Positions 35,001 through 46,251 of a stretch of 64,000 nucleotides of DNA are shown here, piece after piece. The translations under genes and the position numbers were made by a program. Every line of letters begins with the position of its first letter. Within the stretch, counting starts at the first letter, position 1. Source of the DNA: Eurosta solidaginis (Eukaryota; Arthropoda; Insecta; Diptera; Tephritidae); NCBI RefSeq assembly GCF_040869045.1, contig NC_090319.1:387639601-387703600 (forward strand), given 5' to 3'. The notes beneath the pieces were generated by a model. That model searched no databases, was not told the origin of the DNA, and saw only the letters and a program-made list of their open reading frames with translations.

Positions 35001-36900
35001 ATCCCGAAATGACCTCGTCGGCATCCCGGACGGATACCGAAAATTATCCAGAAATGATGCCGGAAAGGTCCACAAATGATCCCCTAATAGTCCCGAAATT
35101 ACCCTGATGGGATCCCGGACGGATCCCGAAAACCATCCAGAAATGATGCCGGAAGAGCCCCCAAATGATCCCGAAAAAGTCCCCAAATGACCCCGACGAT
35201 ATCCCGGACGGATCCCGAAAACCATCCAGAAATGATGCCGGAAGAGCCCCCAAATGATCCCGAAAAAGTCCCCAAATGACCCCGACATACTCCAGAAAAG
35301 GTTCCGAAATGGCTCCGAGGGAATCAACGACGGATCGCGAAAACCATACAGAAATGATTCTGGAAGGATCCCAAAATGATCCAGAAATAGTCCGGAAATG
35401 ACCGAGATGGGATCCCGCACAGATCCAGAAATGATCCCGGAAGGTCCAAAAACTCTCCCGGAAAAGTAACAAAAAATCCCGAAATTGCTCCTACGGCATC
35501 CCGGACGGATACCGAAAACCATCCAGAAATGATGCAGGCAGGTACCCCAAATTATCCCGAAATAGTCCCGAAATGACCCTGACGGGATCGCGGACGGATC
35601 TCGAAAACCATGCAGAAATGATGCCGGAAGATACCCCTAATGATCCCGAAATAGCCCCGAAATGGTCCCGACGGGATCCCGGACGGATCCCTAAAACCAT
35701 CCAGGAATGATTACGGAAAGGACTCAAACTGACCCCGAAAAAGTCCCGTAATGATCCCGGAAACCATCAAGAATTTATCTCTCGAAGGTACGCAAATGAT
35801 CCCGAAAGTACCTCGACGGGATCCCGGACGGATCCCGAAAACCATCCAGAAATGATGCCGGAAGGGTCCCCAAATGATCGCGAAATAGTCCCGAAATGAT
35901 TCCGGAATAGTCCCGAAAATGGCCCAAAATAACCCCGACGGGATCCCGGACGGATCCCGAAAACTATACAGAAATGATCCCGGAAGGGTCCCAAAATGAT
36001 CCCGAAATAGCCCGAAAAAGTCCCGAAATTACCCCGGCGTAATCTCGGACCGATCCCGAAAACCATCCAGAAATGATCCCGGAGGGTCTCGATATGACCC
36101 TTACGGGATTACAAATAAGGTGAAGCTAATTATAAAACCATGTTAATAAGGCAGCAGGCGCATTGGAGCGAATAAAAAGTTACATAGAAACATACAGGTA
36201 AAGCTAATAAAAGCGTGCTAATAAAAACAATTGATGGAGGGCGGATGGCGGGAGTAGAGGAGAGGACCACTGATTGTTCCTCCAAAATTGTCTAGATCTC
36301 GTTCTGTATGTACCAGATACCAAAAACTATTGATTTAGGAGAAAATGTATATTGAGTTATAACAATTTATAGATTTTACACCAGAGGGGGAAATAAAGGG
36401 GGGCGGCGGGCGGAAGGTATCACTGCTTACTTTGTAAGCCCTCGACTTATTTGACCCCTTGAGTCTGTGATATTGGTGAAGGCCAGTATACGTAAAGTTA
36501 TAATGTGTAAAAATTATTGAAAAATAATTTCTCGAAGGGGTCGTGGGACCCCCACCCCTCTTTCCATGTTCGAAAAAAATTTCGCTAGTAGACTACTGTC
36601 TGTGTCCCAAATTTCATCAAAATCCGTGTAGCCATTCTGGCGTGATTCAGTCGCAAATACGAAAAAATATAATAATTAAATTATAACTGTTCCTAGGGGG
36701 CGGGGACCACGCCCCTTTTCAAAAATATATAGTTAGTAGATCCTTCTAGACTATTGGCTATATGTGTGCAAAATTTCATCCAAATCGGTCCAGCCGTTTT
36801 TGCGTGATTGGGTCACAAAGACAAACGTCTGGACAAACATCCAAACATCCAAACATCCAAACATCTTCACATCCAAACTTTGCCATTTATAATATATATT
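32029..36900 (+). mobile_element. Satellite-carrying element, unit 4
   Basis: The 5' domain is 32029-32188, the satellite 32189-36106 and the 3' domain 36107-36900. The 3' domain is full length with a G-rich tract at 36386-36411. It ends TTTATAATATATATT and continues into an AGATATTAGATTAGA tail (to about 36916), so the head-to-tail series stops here. Confidence 0.85.
32189..36106 (+). repeat. 11-bp-based satellite array of unit 4
   Basis: About 3.9 kb. The left half duplicates unit 2 (see 26023-27880). A CCATACAGAAATGATTCCGG segment appears at about 32555 and again near 32690, with a related form near 35345, which shows internal block duplication. Its 3' end (about 35700-36106) matches units 3 and 5. 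Confidence 0.9.
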
Positions 36901-37465
36901 AGATATTAGATTAGACTAGAACTTTCCGCACTAAGTGTGACTGTGAAACGCCGACCTACTTCATTGGATATTATATACGTTGAGCTTGTGTCAACACGAC
37001 ACAACCGTGATCAGGTGTATTACCACCTGTTTGTTCTTCTAGTAGTTGGGCTAAGGAATCGGCCTGCAATTCCTCGTTGCAGTCTTTTGGTTCTTCCACA
37101 ATACTCGCTTGAATATGTGTACAGCCGGCTAGGGTGTTTTGCGATTAGTTAAATATAAGTGGGGATGTGCAGTTGAAGTAGCAATAATGTTAATAAAGCA
37201 GTTGGCGCCTTGCTGTTGAAGTTGTGTCAACAGATGTTACACGATCCTTTTTATAATCGCCGGGCCGCCACAAATTTCAGCTGAAGCCAATCACACTTTT
37301 CCGGAAACTCGTGGCAATTTTCGCTAGTGATCGCAGATCTGTCTTTTTCTTGTTTTCGATACTTTTGTATCGCAACTTTCGCCCCATCACCAGTCACTAT
37401 GTGTGTTCGCACGAACACGCTCCCAAGTGGACCGTAACCGTAGACCATAACAGCAGACCGTAAAA
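36901..37465. other. Spacer after unit 4, nothing certain
   Basis: Begins with the short ATATTAGAT-type tail of unit 4. Two open frames (36937-37152 plus strand, 37251-37469 minus strand) have no recognised motif. The minus frame reads fairly smoothly but is unsupported. Confidence 0.35.
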
Positions 37466-37779
37466 CCATGTTTGTTGGGTAGACAAAATCCAGCCTTTGC
37501 CGTATCTACAAATTATCTAGATAATAAAAAACCAAATTTTCCGTACAAAAAAGCATACCCCAAAGGCAGCCTTAAACTAAAAAACTGCTCAGTAGTTTAA
37601 ATTTGACTAGAGTTTAAGCTTAGTTTAACCAACTACTGAAGACCTAAGGCTTTAGTTGAACCCATACTTGTTTTCAGTTACAGCTTAAGTTCGCTTTTGT
37701 ACGGCAACATTGTTTTTTTATGTTCTAGATAATTTGTATATACGACAACAGCTGTATTTTGTTTACCCAACAAACATGG
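37466..37779. mobile_element. Palindromic element, 314 bp, arms about 95 bp
   Basis: The left arm starts CCATGTTTGTTGGGTAGACA. The right arm read backward starts CCATGTTTGTTGGGTAAACA and stays similar through ACAAATTATCTAGA and GCCGTACAAAA. The unpaired centre is about 120 bp. No coding capacity; no clear target duplication. Confidence 0.75.
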
Positions 37780-38325
37780 CAAAAATATTTCTTCAGCCTT
37801 GGAGGTCTGGAGTTGATAACCAGCAACATTCTCTATTTATTTTTAAACCTGGTTGTTCTTAAGTTCATATCGAACACCATTCTTCAATGACTATCAAACC
37901 TTTAAAAAATTGTGTAAAATTTAAAATTCTCCAGTTGCCTCCAACCTCATTCTCAAATTATTCTGCAACATTTGAGAGGTTTAGAGAAATGTTAAGTTCT
38001 CAAATGAATATCCAGCTCATTTCTCCAGTTGATATTCTACATGGGATAATGAGTTGAGGTGGAGTTGGAAAAAAATCTTCCCCAAGATATTACTAGCAAA
38101 CGCAACAGGTATTTATTATGAGAAATAAACACCTGATTGATAGCAGTAATAAAGCGCTATAAATTAGAAATAAAATTATACATGTTTTATTTTATTTTCG
38201 TGAAAATACTTTAGTTTTGGAACCTTACATCTGAGTCCAATTAGAGAACCTAGAGAGCTCAAGTATAAGCGTTATTTGTTTGATTCTTAAGTTAAGCCAC
38301 TCATAAGATTTTAGAAGAATGCTAG
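37780..38325. other. Spacer, nothing recognised
   Basis: AT-rich, no open frame of note and no repeat relation seen. Confidence 0.35.
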
Positions 38326-38600
38326 TTATGCCACGCTTTGCAACACGCCGTTTCTGCTTGGTCGATCATGTACAACTCTCGCCTTCTTTTCATCTAGCCC
38401 AATCTGATTGCTGCACCGTAGATATTCTTCGAGGAACGCGCCTCTTTTGGCAAGCGTATCCGCTATTTCATTTCTATCTATTTCCACATGCCTAAATGTA
38501 CTCTTCTCCATGTTCCAACTCTTTTAGAGATTGTGTTTCTAGTGCTTTGGTCACGGCTACTACTTTCGCCTCGTAGCTTGAGGCATCTGTTTATTTCCGG
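38326..38600 (-). pseudogene. RNase H domain relic of a LINE
   Basis: The minus strand reads DASSYEAKVVAVTKALETQS (about 38590-38531), then after a frame change RHVEIDRNEIADTLAKRGAF (about 38494-38435). The order and spacing fit the middle and C-terminal part of an RNase H domain as carried by some non-LTR elements; the NEIADTLAKRG motif includes the conserved Asp. Surrounding reverse transcriptase was not found. A broken fragment. Confidence 0.55.
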
Positions 38601-39640
38601 ACTATATCTCTGATCCTACTCCGTTCATTGCTTAGGAACCATCGGTTGATGTTGTTCTTATTCTAACAGTACTTCACCCCATTCAGTGGGTGCGATTACC
38701 TCTGAATATCACTCAAAGTCCTCTAACGGGATTCCAAGGAGAGAAGCAGTTTCATACTTCGGGCTTTTTTACGTTGTCATATTTAGCATGACAAAGTTTT
38801 CTTGGTGGGACGGGACGCGAGATATATTAATAGATATTTAGAAAGTCCATTAAAATATGTCGAATGTTATTTGAGTATCTTCCCTTAGGGCAACAAATTT
38901 CACTAGGTTGGTCAGGCTACGTTGAAACGAAGAACATGCTTCAGAGCCCCTTGATGATGCAACATAAAGGAAAACAATTTCGCTAGGTTGGCCAGGCTAG
39001 ATTGGGTGGAAATTCGAAGAATCGCCCGTACTTAGAAATTTTGGCTTTCGAGTCTTAAGATTCTTCCCGATAGTCCAGGGACCTGAAACTTTGAACAAAA
39101 CTTTGGGCTCTATTGGGCTGTAAAATTTAGGATAAACAAGTTTTCTAGACAGGACAGGGATCGAGATGTTTAGAAAGTCCCTTTAGGACATGTGGAATCT
39201 TGCGACCGATTTTTGAATAACTTCCCGTAGAGCTATATTCTTGAAACCAAGACCATACTTCAGAGCCCCATGACAATGCGACACGGGGGAAAAAGCTCCA
39301 CGGATCGAGAAAATAAAAAAAACTCGCCTGATCATGGAAATTTTACATCCGATTTTCAAGGAGCTCCCTGATAACCTGAGATCTGAAGCTTTATACATTT
39401 TCTAATGTGAAGCTAGGTTCTTTAATATTGAAACATACTTTCGAACTCGATGACAATACAACATGGGGGAAATGTTTTCATTGCGGAGGGCGACAGTGAA
39501 ATTAAAAAAAAATTATTTGCGTACTGAAAATTTGCCTCCGAATTTTGAAGAACTTCGGGATAACCTAGAGACGTGAAACTTGGAACATATAAGGTTCTAA
39601 TATTTAAGATAACAAAAATTCAAGGAGTTCGAGATATTTG
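38601..39640. repeat. Degenerate tandem repeat, about 180-310 bp period
   Basis: Motifs recur in order: CTTCAGAGCCCC(T/A)TGA with ATGC(A/G)AC (about 38938 and 39250; a weaker form near 39430), GATA(G/A)(T/C)C...GACC/GATCTGAAACTTT (about 39068, 39370, 39555), and AAATTTTGGC/ACATCCGATTTT. The period is uneven. No coding sequence is evident. Confidence 0.5.
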
Positions 39641-40070
39641 GATATTGTGAAGAATATTAGCATCACTAATTGATTCACATCACTAATCTAATACTGAGCA
39701 AATAAAGGCACAACAACAATAAAGTAAGCTGCCACTATTGTGTACATCAAATCAATCATCATTTACTCACATACATGCAACGCATGTCATCATCAGCAGA
39801 AGTAGTACTCACATATACACACGCATATGGATACAAACTACAAATATACTGTACATATATGGATGGAGAGAATTACACTCCTGAAACAATTGTTGGATGC
39901 ATGTTACAAAGCAAGGTAAAATGGTCCGCGGCATGCGATGTAATAGCGGAAATTATAATGAAGTGTCTACGAAGTCTGGAAAGGCTCCGGCGCAGCAGCG
40001 AACATTGAACAGTCAAGTTTTGTGGGTGGAGAACAAACTGCAAATGTGGAGGGGATCGAGCTGAGTACGT
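39641..40070. other. LTR-like similarity, otherwise unrecognised
   Basis: A stretch near 39755-39840 (AATCATCATTTACTCACATA, then CACATATACACACGCATATG) resembles 59865-59900 inside the probable solo LTR. It may be a relic of a related LTR. No ends are definable. Confidence 0.3.
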
Positions 40071-40374
40071 ATTGGATGCAAGGCCTCCGTACAATTAGCG
40101 GCGTCATAACGTAGGCAATGTAAAAGTAAACCAGACGACGGATTGGAGACAAGGCCTCTCCAACAGTTCGAATACTGCCCCAGGTGAAGGAATAAATCAC
40201 GGATTGGAGACACGACCTCTTCAACCGTGTGACCAAAAGCAGTCAGCATACACGCAACGACAAACCTACGGATTGGAGACAAGGCCTCTCCAACTGTAGA
40301 AACAACGAGTAGGAGTGTAAACGTCTCACATGTAATCAGGGTTTATATAAGGATTGGAGACAAGGCCTCTCCAA
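40071..40374 (+). repeat. Five spaced hairpin motifs
   Basis: TTGGAGACAAGGCCTCTCCA followed by A occurs at 40143 and 40273 and 40354, with a variant at 40204 and a weaker one at about 40072. Each forms a 7-bp stem (TTGGAGA/TCTCCAA) around CAAGGCC. Spacing between starts is about 71, 61, 69 and 81 bp, and the intervening sequences differ. Confidence 0.75.
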
Positions 40375-40515
40375 CCGGTGGAAGTACGAGAAAAGCCGTC
40401 GTTACGTATTGTGGGGAAAAAAGAAAAAGCCTATTAAAATTAAATTTAAAAAAAAGAAAAAAAACCTATTAAAATTAAATGAAAAAAAAAAAAAAATTAT
40501 TTATATATATACATA
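40375..40515 (+). repeat. A-rich spacer with a duplicated motif
   Basis: CCTATTAAAATTAAAT occurs twice (about 40430 and 40468) separated by A-rich sequence. A (TA)n stretch runs directly into the 5' end of unit 5. Confidence 0.5.
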
Positions 40516-43500
40516 CTAGCCTTTACCCGCGGCCCCGTCCGCAAGGAGAAATTTAAATATATGGGTTATTCGCGTTAGCCTGCTTATCAAGTTATCTGTT
40601 TAAAATTTTGTTTTCTGTCTAATACATTTTATTTTTGTAATTGAGTAAAAAAAGAACTAAATGAGCTGATAACCTGATAGGATCCCAAATGATCCCGAAA
40701 TTATCCAGAAAAAGCTACGAAATGACCCCCACGCTATCGCGGACGGATCCCGAAAACCATCCAGAAATGCCCCGAAAGGGTCTCCAAAAGTTCCCCGAAT
40801 AGTCCCAAAAAAACCCGAAATGACAGCGACACGATTCTAGACGTATCCAGAGAACCACACAGAAATGATCCCTGAAGGTGTTCCAAAATGATCCCGAAAA
40901 TGTTCCGAAATGACCCTGACGGGCTCCCGGGCGGATCTCAAAAACCATCCAGAAAATATACAGGAAGGGTCCCTAAATTATCCCGACATACTCCAGAAAA
41001 AGTTCCGAAATGGCTCCGAGGGGATCCACGACGGATCGCGAAAACCATACAGAAATTATTCCGGAAGGATCCCAAAATGATCCCGAAATAGTCCGGAAAT
41101 GACCCAGATGGGATCCCGCACAGATCCAGAAATGATCCCGGAAAGGTGCAAAAACTATCCCGGAAAAGTAACAAAAAATCCCGAAATGGCTCCTACGGCA
41201 TCCCGGACGGATCCAGAAATGATCTCGGAAGGGTCCCCAAATGATCCCAAAATGGTCCCGAAATGACCCTGATAGATCCGGCAAACCATCCAGAAATTAT
41301 GCCGAAATGGTCCCCAAATGATCCCGAAATAAAACAGAAAAAGTCACGAAACGATCCCTAGAGGATCCCCAAATGATCCCGTATTAGCCCCGAAAAAGTC
41401 CCAAAATGACACTGACGGGATCCCGAAAGGATTCCAAAAACTATCCAGAAATTATGCCGGAAAGGTCCTCAAATGATCCCCTAATAGTTCCGAAATGACC
41501 GTGACGGGATCCCGAACGGAACCCGACAACTATCCAGAAATGATACCGAAAGGGCCCGCAAATGATCCCGTATTAGTCGAGAAAAAGTCCCGAAATTACC
41601 CCGACGGGATGTCCCAAAACCATCCAGAAATGATGTCGGAAGGGACCCCAATGATTCCGAAAAAGTCCCGCAATTATTCCAACGGGATCCTGAACGGATA
41701 CCGAAAACCATCCAGAAGTGATGCCGGAAAGGTCCTCAAATGCTCACCTAATAGTCCCAAAATGACCCTGACGGCATCCCGGACAAATCCCGAAATCCAT
41801 CCAGAAATGATCTTGGGAAGGTCCCAAAATGATCCCGAAATAGTCTCGGAAAAGTCCAGAAATTACCCTGACGGGTTCCCGGACGAATCTTGAAAGCCAT
41901 CCTTAAATGATCCCGAAGAAGCCCCGAAATGACCCTGACGGGATCCCGAAAGGATTCCGAAAACTATTCAGAAATGATGCCGGAAAGGTCCTCAAATGAT
42001 CCCCTAATAGTCCCGAAATGACCGTGACGGGATCCCGAACGGATCCCGACAACTATCCAGAAATGATGCCGAAAGGGTCCGAAAATGATCCCGTATTAGT
42101 CAAGAAAAAGTCCCGAAATAACCCCGACGGGATCCCGGACGAATCCCAAAAACCATCCAGAAATGATCCCGAAATAATCCCGAATTGACCTCGTCGGCAT
42201 CCCGGACGGATACTAAAAATTATCCAGAAATGATGAAGGAAAGGTCCACAAATGATATCCTAATAGTTCCGAAATTACCCTTATGGGATCCCGGACGGAT
42301 CCCGAAAACCATCCAGAAATGATGCCGAAAGGGTTCCCAAATGATATCGTATTAGTCGCGAAAAAGTCCCGAAATGACCCCGACGGCATCCCGGACGGAT
42401 CCCGAAAACCATCCAGAAATGATGCCGGAAGAGCCCCAAATGATCCCGAAAAGGTCCCCAAATGACCCTGATAGATCCGGCAAACCATCCAGAAATTATG
42501 CCGAAAGGGTCCAAAAACTATCCCGGAAAAGTAATAAAAAATCCCGAAATGGCTCCTACGGCATCCGGGACGGATCCAGAAATGATCTCGGAAGGGTCCC
42601 CAAATGATCCCAAAATGGTCCCGAAATGACCCTGATAGATCCGGCAAACCATCCAGAAATTATGCCGAAAGGGCCCCCAAATGATCCCGAAATAAAACAG
42701 AAAAAGTCACGAAACGACCCCTAGAGGATCCCCAAATGATCCCGTATTAGTCCCGAAAAAGTCCCAAAATGACCCTGACGGGATCCCGAAAGGATTCCGA
42801 AAATAATCCAGAAATGATGCCGGAAAGGTCCTCATATAATCCCCTAGTAGTCCCGAAATGACCGTGACGGGATCCCGACAACTATCCAGAAATGATACCG
42901 AAAGGGTCCGCAAATTATCCCGTATTAGGCGAGAAAAAGTCCCGAAATGACCACGACGTGATCCCGGACGAATCCCAAAAACCATCCCGAAAAGATGCCG
43001 GTAGGTATCCCAAATGATCCCGAAATAGTCCCGAAATGACCTCGTCGGCATCCCGGACTGATCCCGAAAATTATCCAGAAATGATGCCGGAAAGGTTCCC
43101 AAATGATCCCCTAATAGTCCCGAAATTACCCTGATGGGATCCCGGACGTATCCGAAAACCATCCAGAAATGATGCCGAAAGGGTTCCCAAATAATCCCGT
43201 ATTAGTCGCGAAAAAGTCCGGAATTGACCCCGACGGGATCCCGGACGGATCCCGAAAACCATCCAGAAATGATTCCGAAAGGGTTCCCAAATGATCCCGT
43301 ATTAGTCGCGAAAAAGTCCCGAAATTACCCCGACGGGATCCCGGACGGATACCGAAAACCATCCAGAAATGATGCCGGAAGAGCCCCAAAATGATCCCGA
43401 AAAAGTCCCCAAATAACCCCGACGAGATCCCGGACGGATCCCGAAAACCATCCAGAAATGATGCCGGAAGAGCCCCCAAATGATCCCGAAAAAGTCCCCA

Positions 43501-46248
43501 AATGACCCCGACGAGATCCCGGACGGATCCCGAGAACCATCCAGAAATGATGCCGGAAGAGCCCCCAAATGATCCCGAAAAAGTGCCCAAATGACACCGA
43601 CGAGATCCCGGACGGATCCCGAAAACCATCCAGAAATGATGCCGGAAGAGCCCCAAATGATCCCGAAAAAGTCCCCAAATGACCCCGACGAGATCCCGGA
43701 CGGATCCCGAAAACCATCCAGAAATGATGCCGGAAGAGCCCCCAAATTATCCCGAAAAAGTCCTCAAATGACCCCGACGAGATCCCGGACGGATCCCGAA
43801 AACCATCCAGAAATGATGCCGAATGATCCCGTATTAGTCGCGAAAAAGTCCCGAAATGACCCCGACGGGATGCCGGACGAATCCCGAGGACCATCCAGAA
43901 ATGATGCCTAAAGGGACCCAAAATAACCCCGAAAAAGTTCCGTAATGATCCCGGAAACCATCAAGAATTTATCTCTCGAAGGTACGCAAATGATCCCGAA
44001 ATTACCCCGACGGGATCCCGGTCGGATCCCGAAAACCATCCAGAAATGATGCCGGAAGGGTCCCCAAATGATCGCGAAATAGTCCCGAAATGATTCCGGA
44101 ATAGTCCCGAAAATGTCCCAAAATAACCCCGACGGGATCCCGGAGGGATCCCGAAAACTATACAGAAATGATCCCGGAAGGGTCCCAAAATGATCCCGAA
44201 ATAGTCCCGAAAAAGTCCCGAAATTACCCCGGCGTAACCCCGGACCGATCCCGAAAACCATCCAGAAATGATGCCGAAAGGGTCCCCTAATTATCCCGCA
44301 TTAGTCCCGAAAAAGTCCCGAAATTACCCCGACGGGATTCCTGACGGATCCCGAAAAGTATCCAGAAATTATGCCGAAAGGGTCCCCAAATCATCCCGTA
44401 TTAGTCGACAAAAAGTCCTGAATTGACCCCGTCGGGATCCCGGATGGATCCCGAAACTATCCAGAAATGATGCCGGAAGGTACCCCAAATGATACCGAAA
44501 TAGTCCCGAAATGACCCCGACGGGATACCGGACGGATCCTCAAAACCATATAGAAATGATGCCGGAAGGTACCCCAAAGGATCTCGAGATAGTTCCGAAA
44601 TGAACCTGACGGGATCCCGAACGGATCCCGTAAACCATCCAGAAATGATGCCTAAAGCGTCCCCAAATGATCCCGTATTAGTCGAGAAAAAGTCCCGAAA
44701 TGACCCCGACGGGATCCCGGACGGATCCCGAAAACCATCTAGAAATGATGCCGGAAGGTACCCCAAATGATCCCGAAATAGTCCCGAAATGACCCCGACG
44801 GGATCCCGGACGGATCCCGAAAACCATCCAGAGATGGTGCCGAAAGCGTCCCCAAATTATCCCGTATTAGTCGAGAAAAATTCCCGAAATGACCCCGACG
44901 GGTTCCCGGACGGATCCCGGAAAGCATCCAGATATGATGCCGAAAGGGTCCCCAAATGATCCCGTATAGGTCGAGAAAAAGTCCCGAAATGACCAAGACG
45001 GGATCCCGGACGGATCCCGAAAACCATCTAGAAATGAAGCCGGAAGGTTCCCCAAATGATACCGAAATAGTCCCGAAATGACCCTGACGGGATCCCAGAC
45101 GGATCCCGAAAACCATCTAGAAATGAAGCCGGAAGGTACCCCAAATGATTCGGAAATGGTCCCGAAATGACCCTGACGGGATCCCGGACGGATCCCGAAA
45201 ACCATCTAGCAATGATACCGGAAGCTACCCCAAATGATCCCGTATTAGTCGAGAAAAAGTCCCGAAATTACCGTGAACTATACAGAAATGATCCCGGAAG
45301 GGTCCCAAAATGATCCCGAAATAGTCCCGAAAAAGTCCCGAAATTACCCCGGCGTAATCCCGGACCGATCCCGAAAACCATCCAGAAATGATCCCGGAAG
45401 GGTCTCGATATGACCCTTACGGGATTACAAATAAGGTGAAGCTAATTATAAAACCATGTTAATAAGGCAGCAGGCGCATTGGAGCGAATAAAAAGTTAGA
45501 TAGAGACATACAGGTAAAGCTAATAAAAGCGTGCTAATAAAAACAATTGATGGAGGGCGGATGGCGGGAGTAAAGGAGAGGACCACTGATCGTTCCTCCA
45601 AAATTGTCTAGATCTCGTTCTGTATGTACCAGATACCAAAAACTATTGATTTGGGAGAAAATTTAGATTGAGTTATAACAATTTATGGATTTTACACCAG
45701 AGGGGTGATAAAGGGGGGCGGGCGCAGGGTGTCACTGCTTACTTTGTAAGCCCTCGACTTATTTGACCCCTTGAGTCTGTGATATTGGTGAAGGCCAGTA
45801 TACGTAAAGTTATAATGTGTAAAAATTATGAAAAATAATTTCTCGAAGGGGTCGTGGAACCCCCAACCCTCTTTCCATGCTTGAAAAAAATTTCGCTAGT
45901 AGACTACTGTCTGTGTCCCAAATTTCATCAAAATCCGTGTAGCCATTCTGGCGTGATTCAGTCGCAAAGACGAAAAAATATAATAATTAAATTATAATTG
46001 TTCCTAGGGGGCGGGGACCACGCCCCTTTTGAAAAATATATAGCTAGTAGATCCTTCTAGACTATTGGCTATATGTGTGCAAAATTTCATCCAAATCGGT
46101 ACAGCCGTTCTTGCGTTATTGAGTCACAAAGACAAACGTCTGGACAAACATCCAAACATCCAAACATCCAAACATCCAAACATCTTAACATCCAAACTTT
46201 CCCATTTATAATATATATTAGATATTAGATATTAGATATATATTAGAT
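40516..46248 (+). mobile_element. Satellite-carrying element, unit 5
   Basis: The 5' domain (40516-40679) begins CTAGCCTTTACCCGCGGCCC just after a TA-rich run. The satellite is 40680-45422. The 3' domain (45423-46216) has a shortened G tract (45712-45722) and ends TTTATAATATA, followed by an ATTAGATATTAGAT tail to about 46248. It is the largest copy and stands alone rather than in the head-to-tail series. Confidence 0.85.
40680..45422 (+). repeat. 11-bp-based satellite array of unit 5
   Basis: The largest array (about 4.7 kb). At 43371-43815 the motif GATGCCGG recurs at 43371, 43460, 43549, 43638, 43726 and 43815: spacings 89, 89, 89, 88 and 89. One unit splits exactly into TGCCGGAAGAG, CCCCCAAATGA, TCCCGAAAAAG, TCCCCAAATGA, CCCCGACGAGA, TCCCGGACGGA, TCCCGAAAACCA and TCCAGAAATGA (seven 11-mers and one 12-mer). 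The first 700 bp resemble the start of unit 4. Confidence 0.92.
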
Positions 46249-46251
46249 GTG

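Noticed and set aside
25859..36900. Firm assignment of the satellite-carrying units to Helitrons because CTAG (a CTRR fit) lies at the junction
   Set aside because: The next bases are not a Helitron 5' TC end, no terminal hairpin was identified, and CTAG could belong to either side. Left unclassified.
36937..37469. Open frames of 71 and 72 codons between unit 4 and the palindrome
   Set aside because: No recognised motif, no splice context and no repeat of the frame elsewhere.
40071..40374. CRISPR-like look of repeated hairpins with unique spacers
   Set aside because: The context is eukaryotic, spacing is uneven, only five imperfect repeats are present and no cas gene exists.
22329..45205. 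Dozens of open frames of 60-256 codons inside the satellite arrays, on both strands
   Set aside because: They all encode the same periodic peptide in rotating frames and start and stop wherever a repeat variant creates or removes a codon. They are by-products of an 11-bp repeat without stops.
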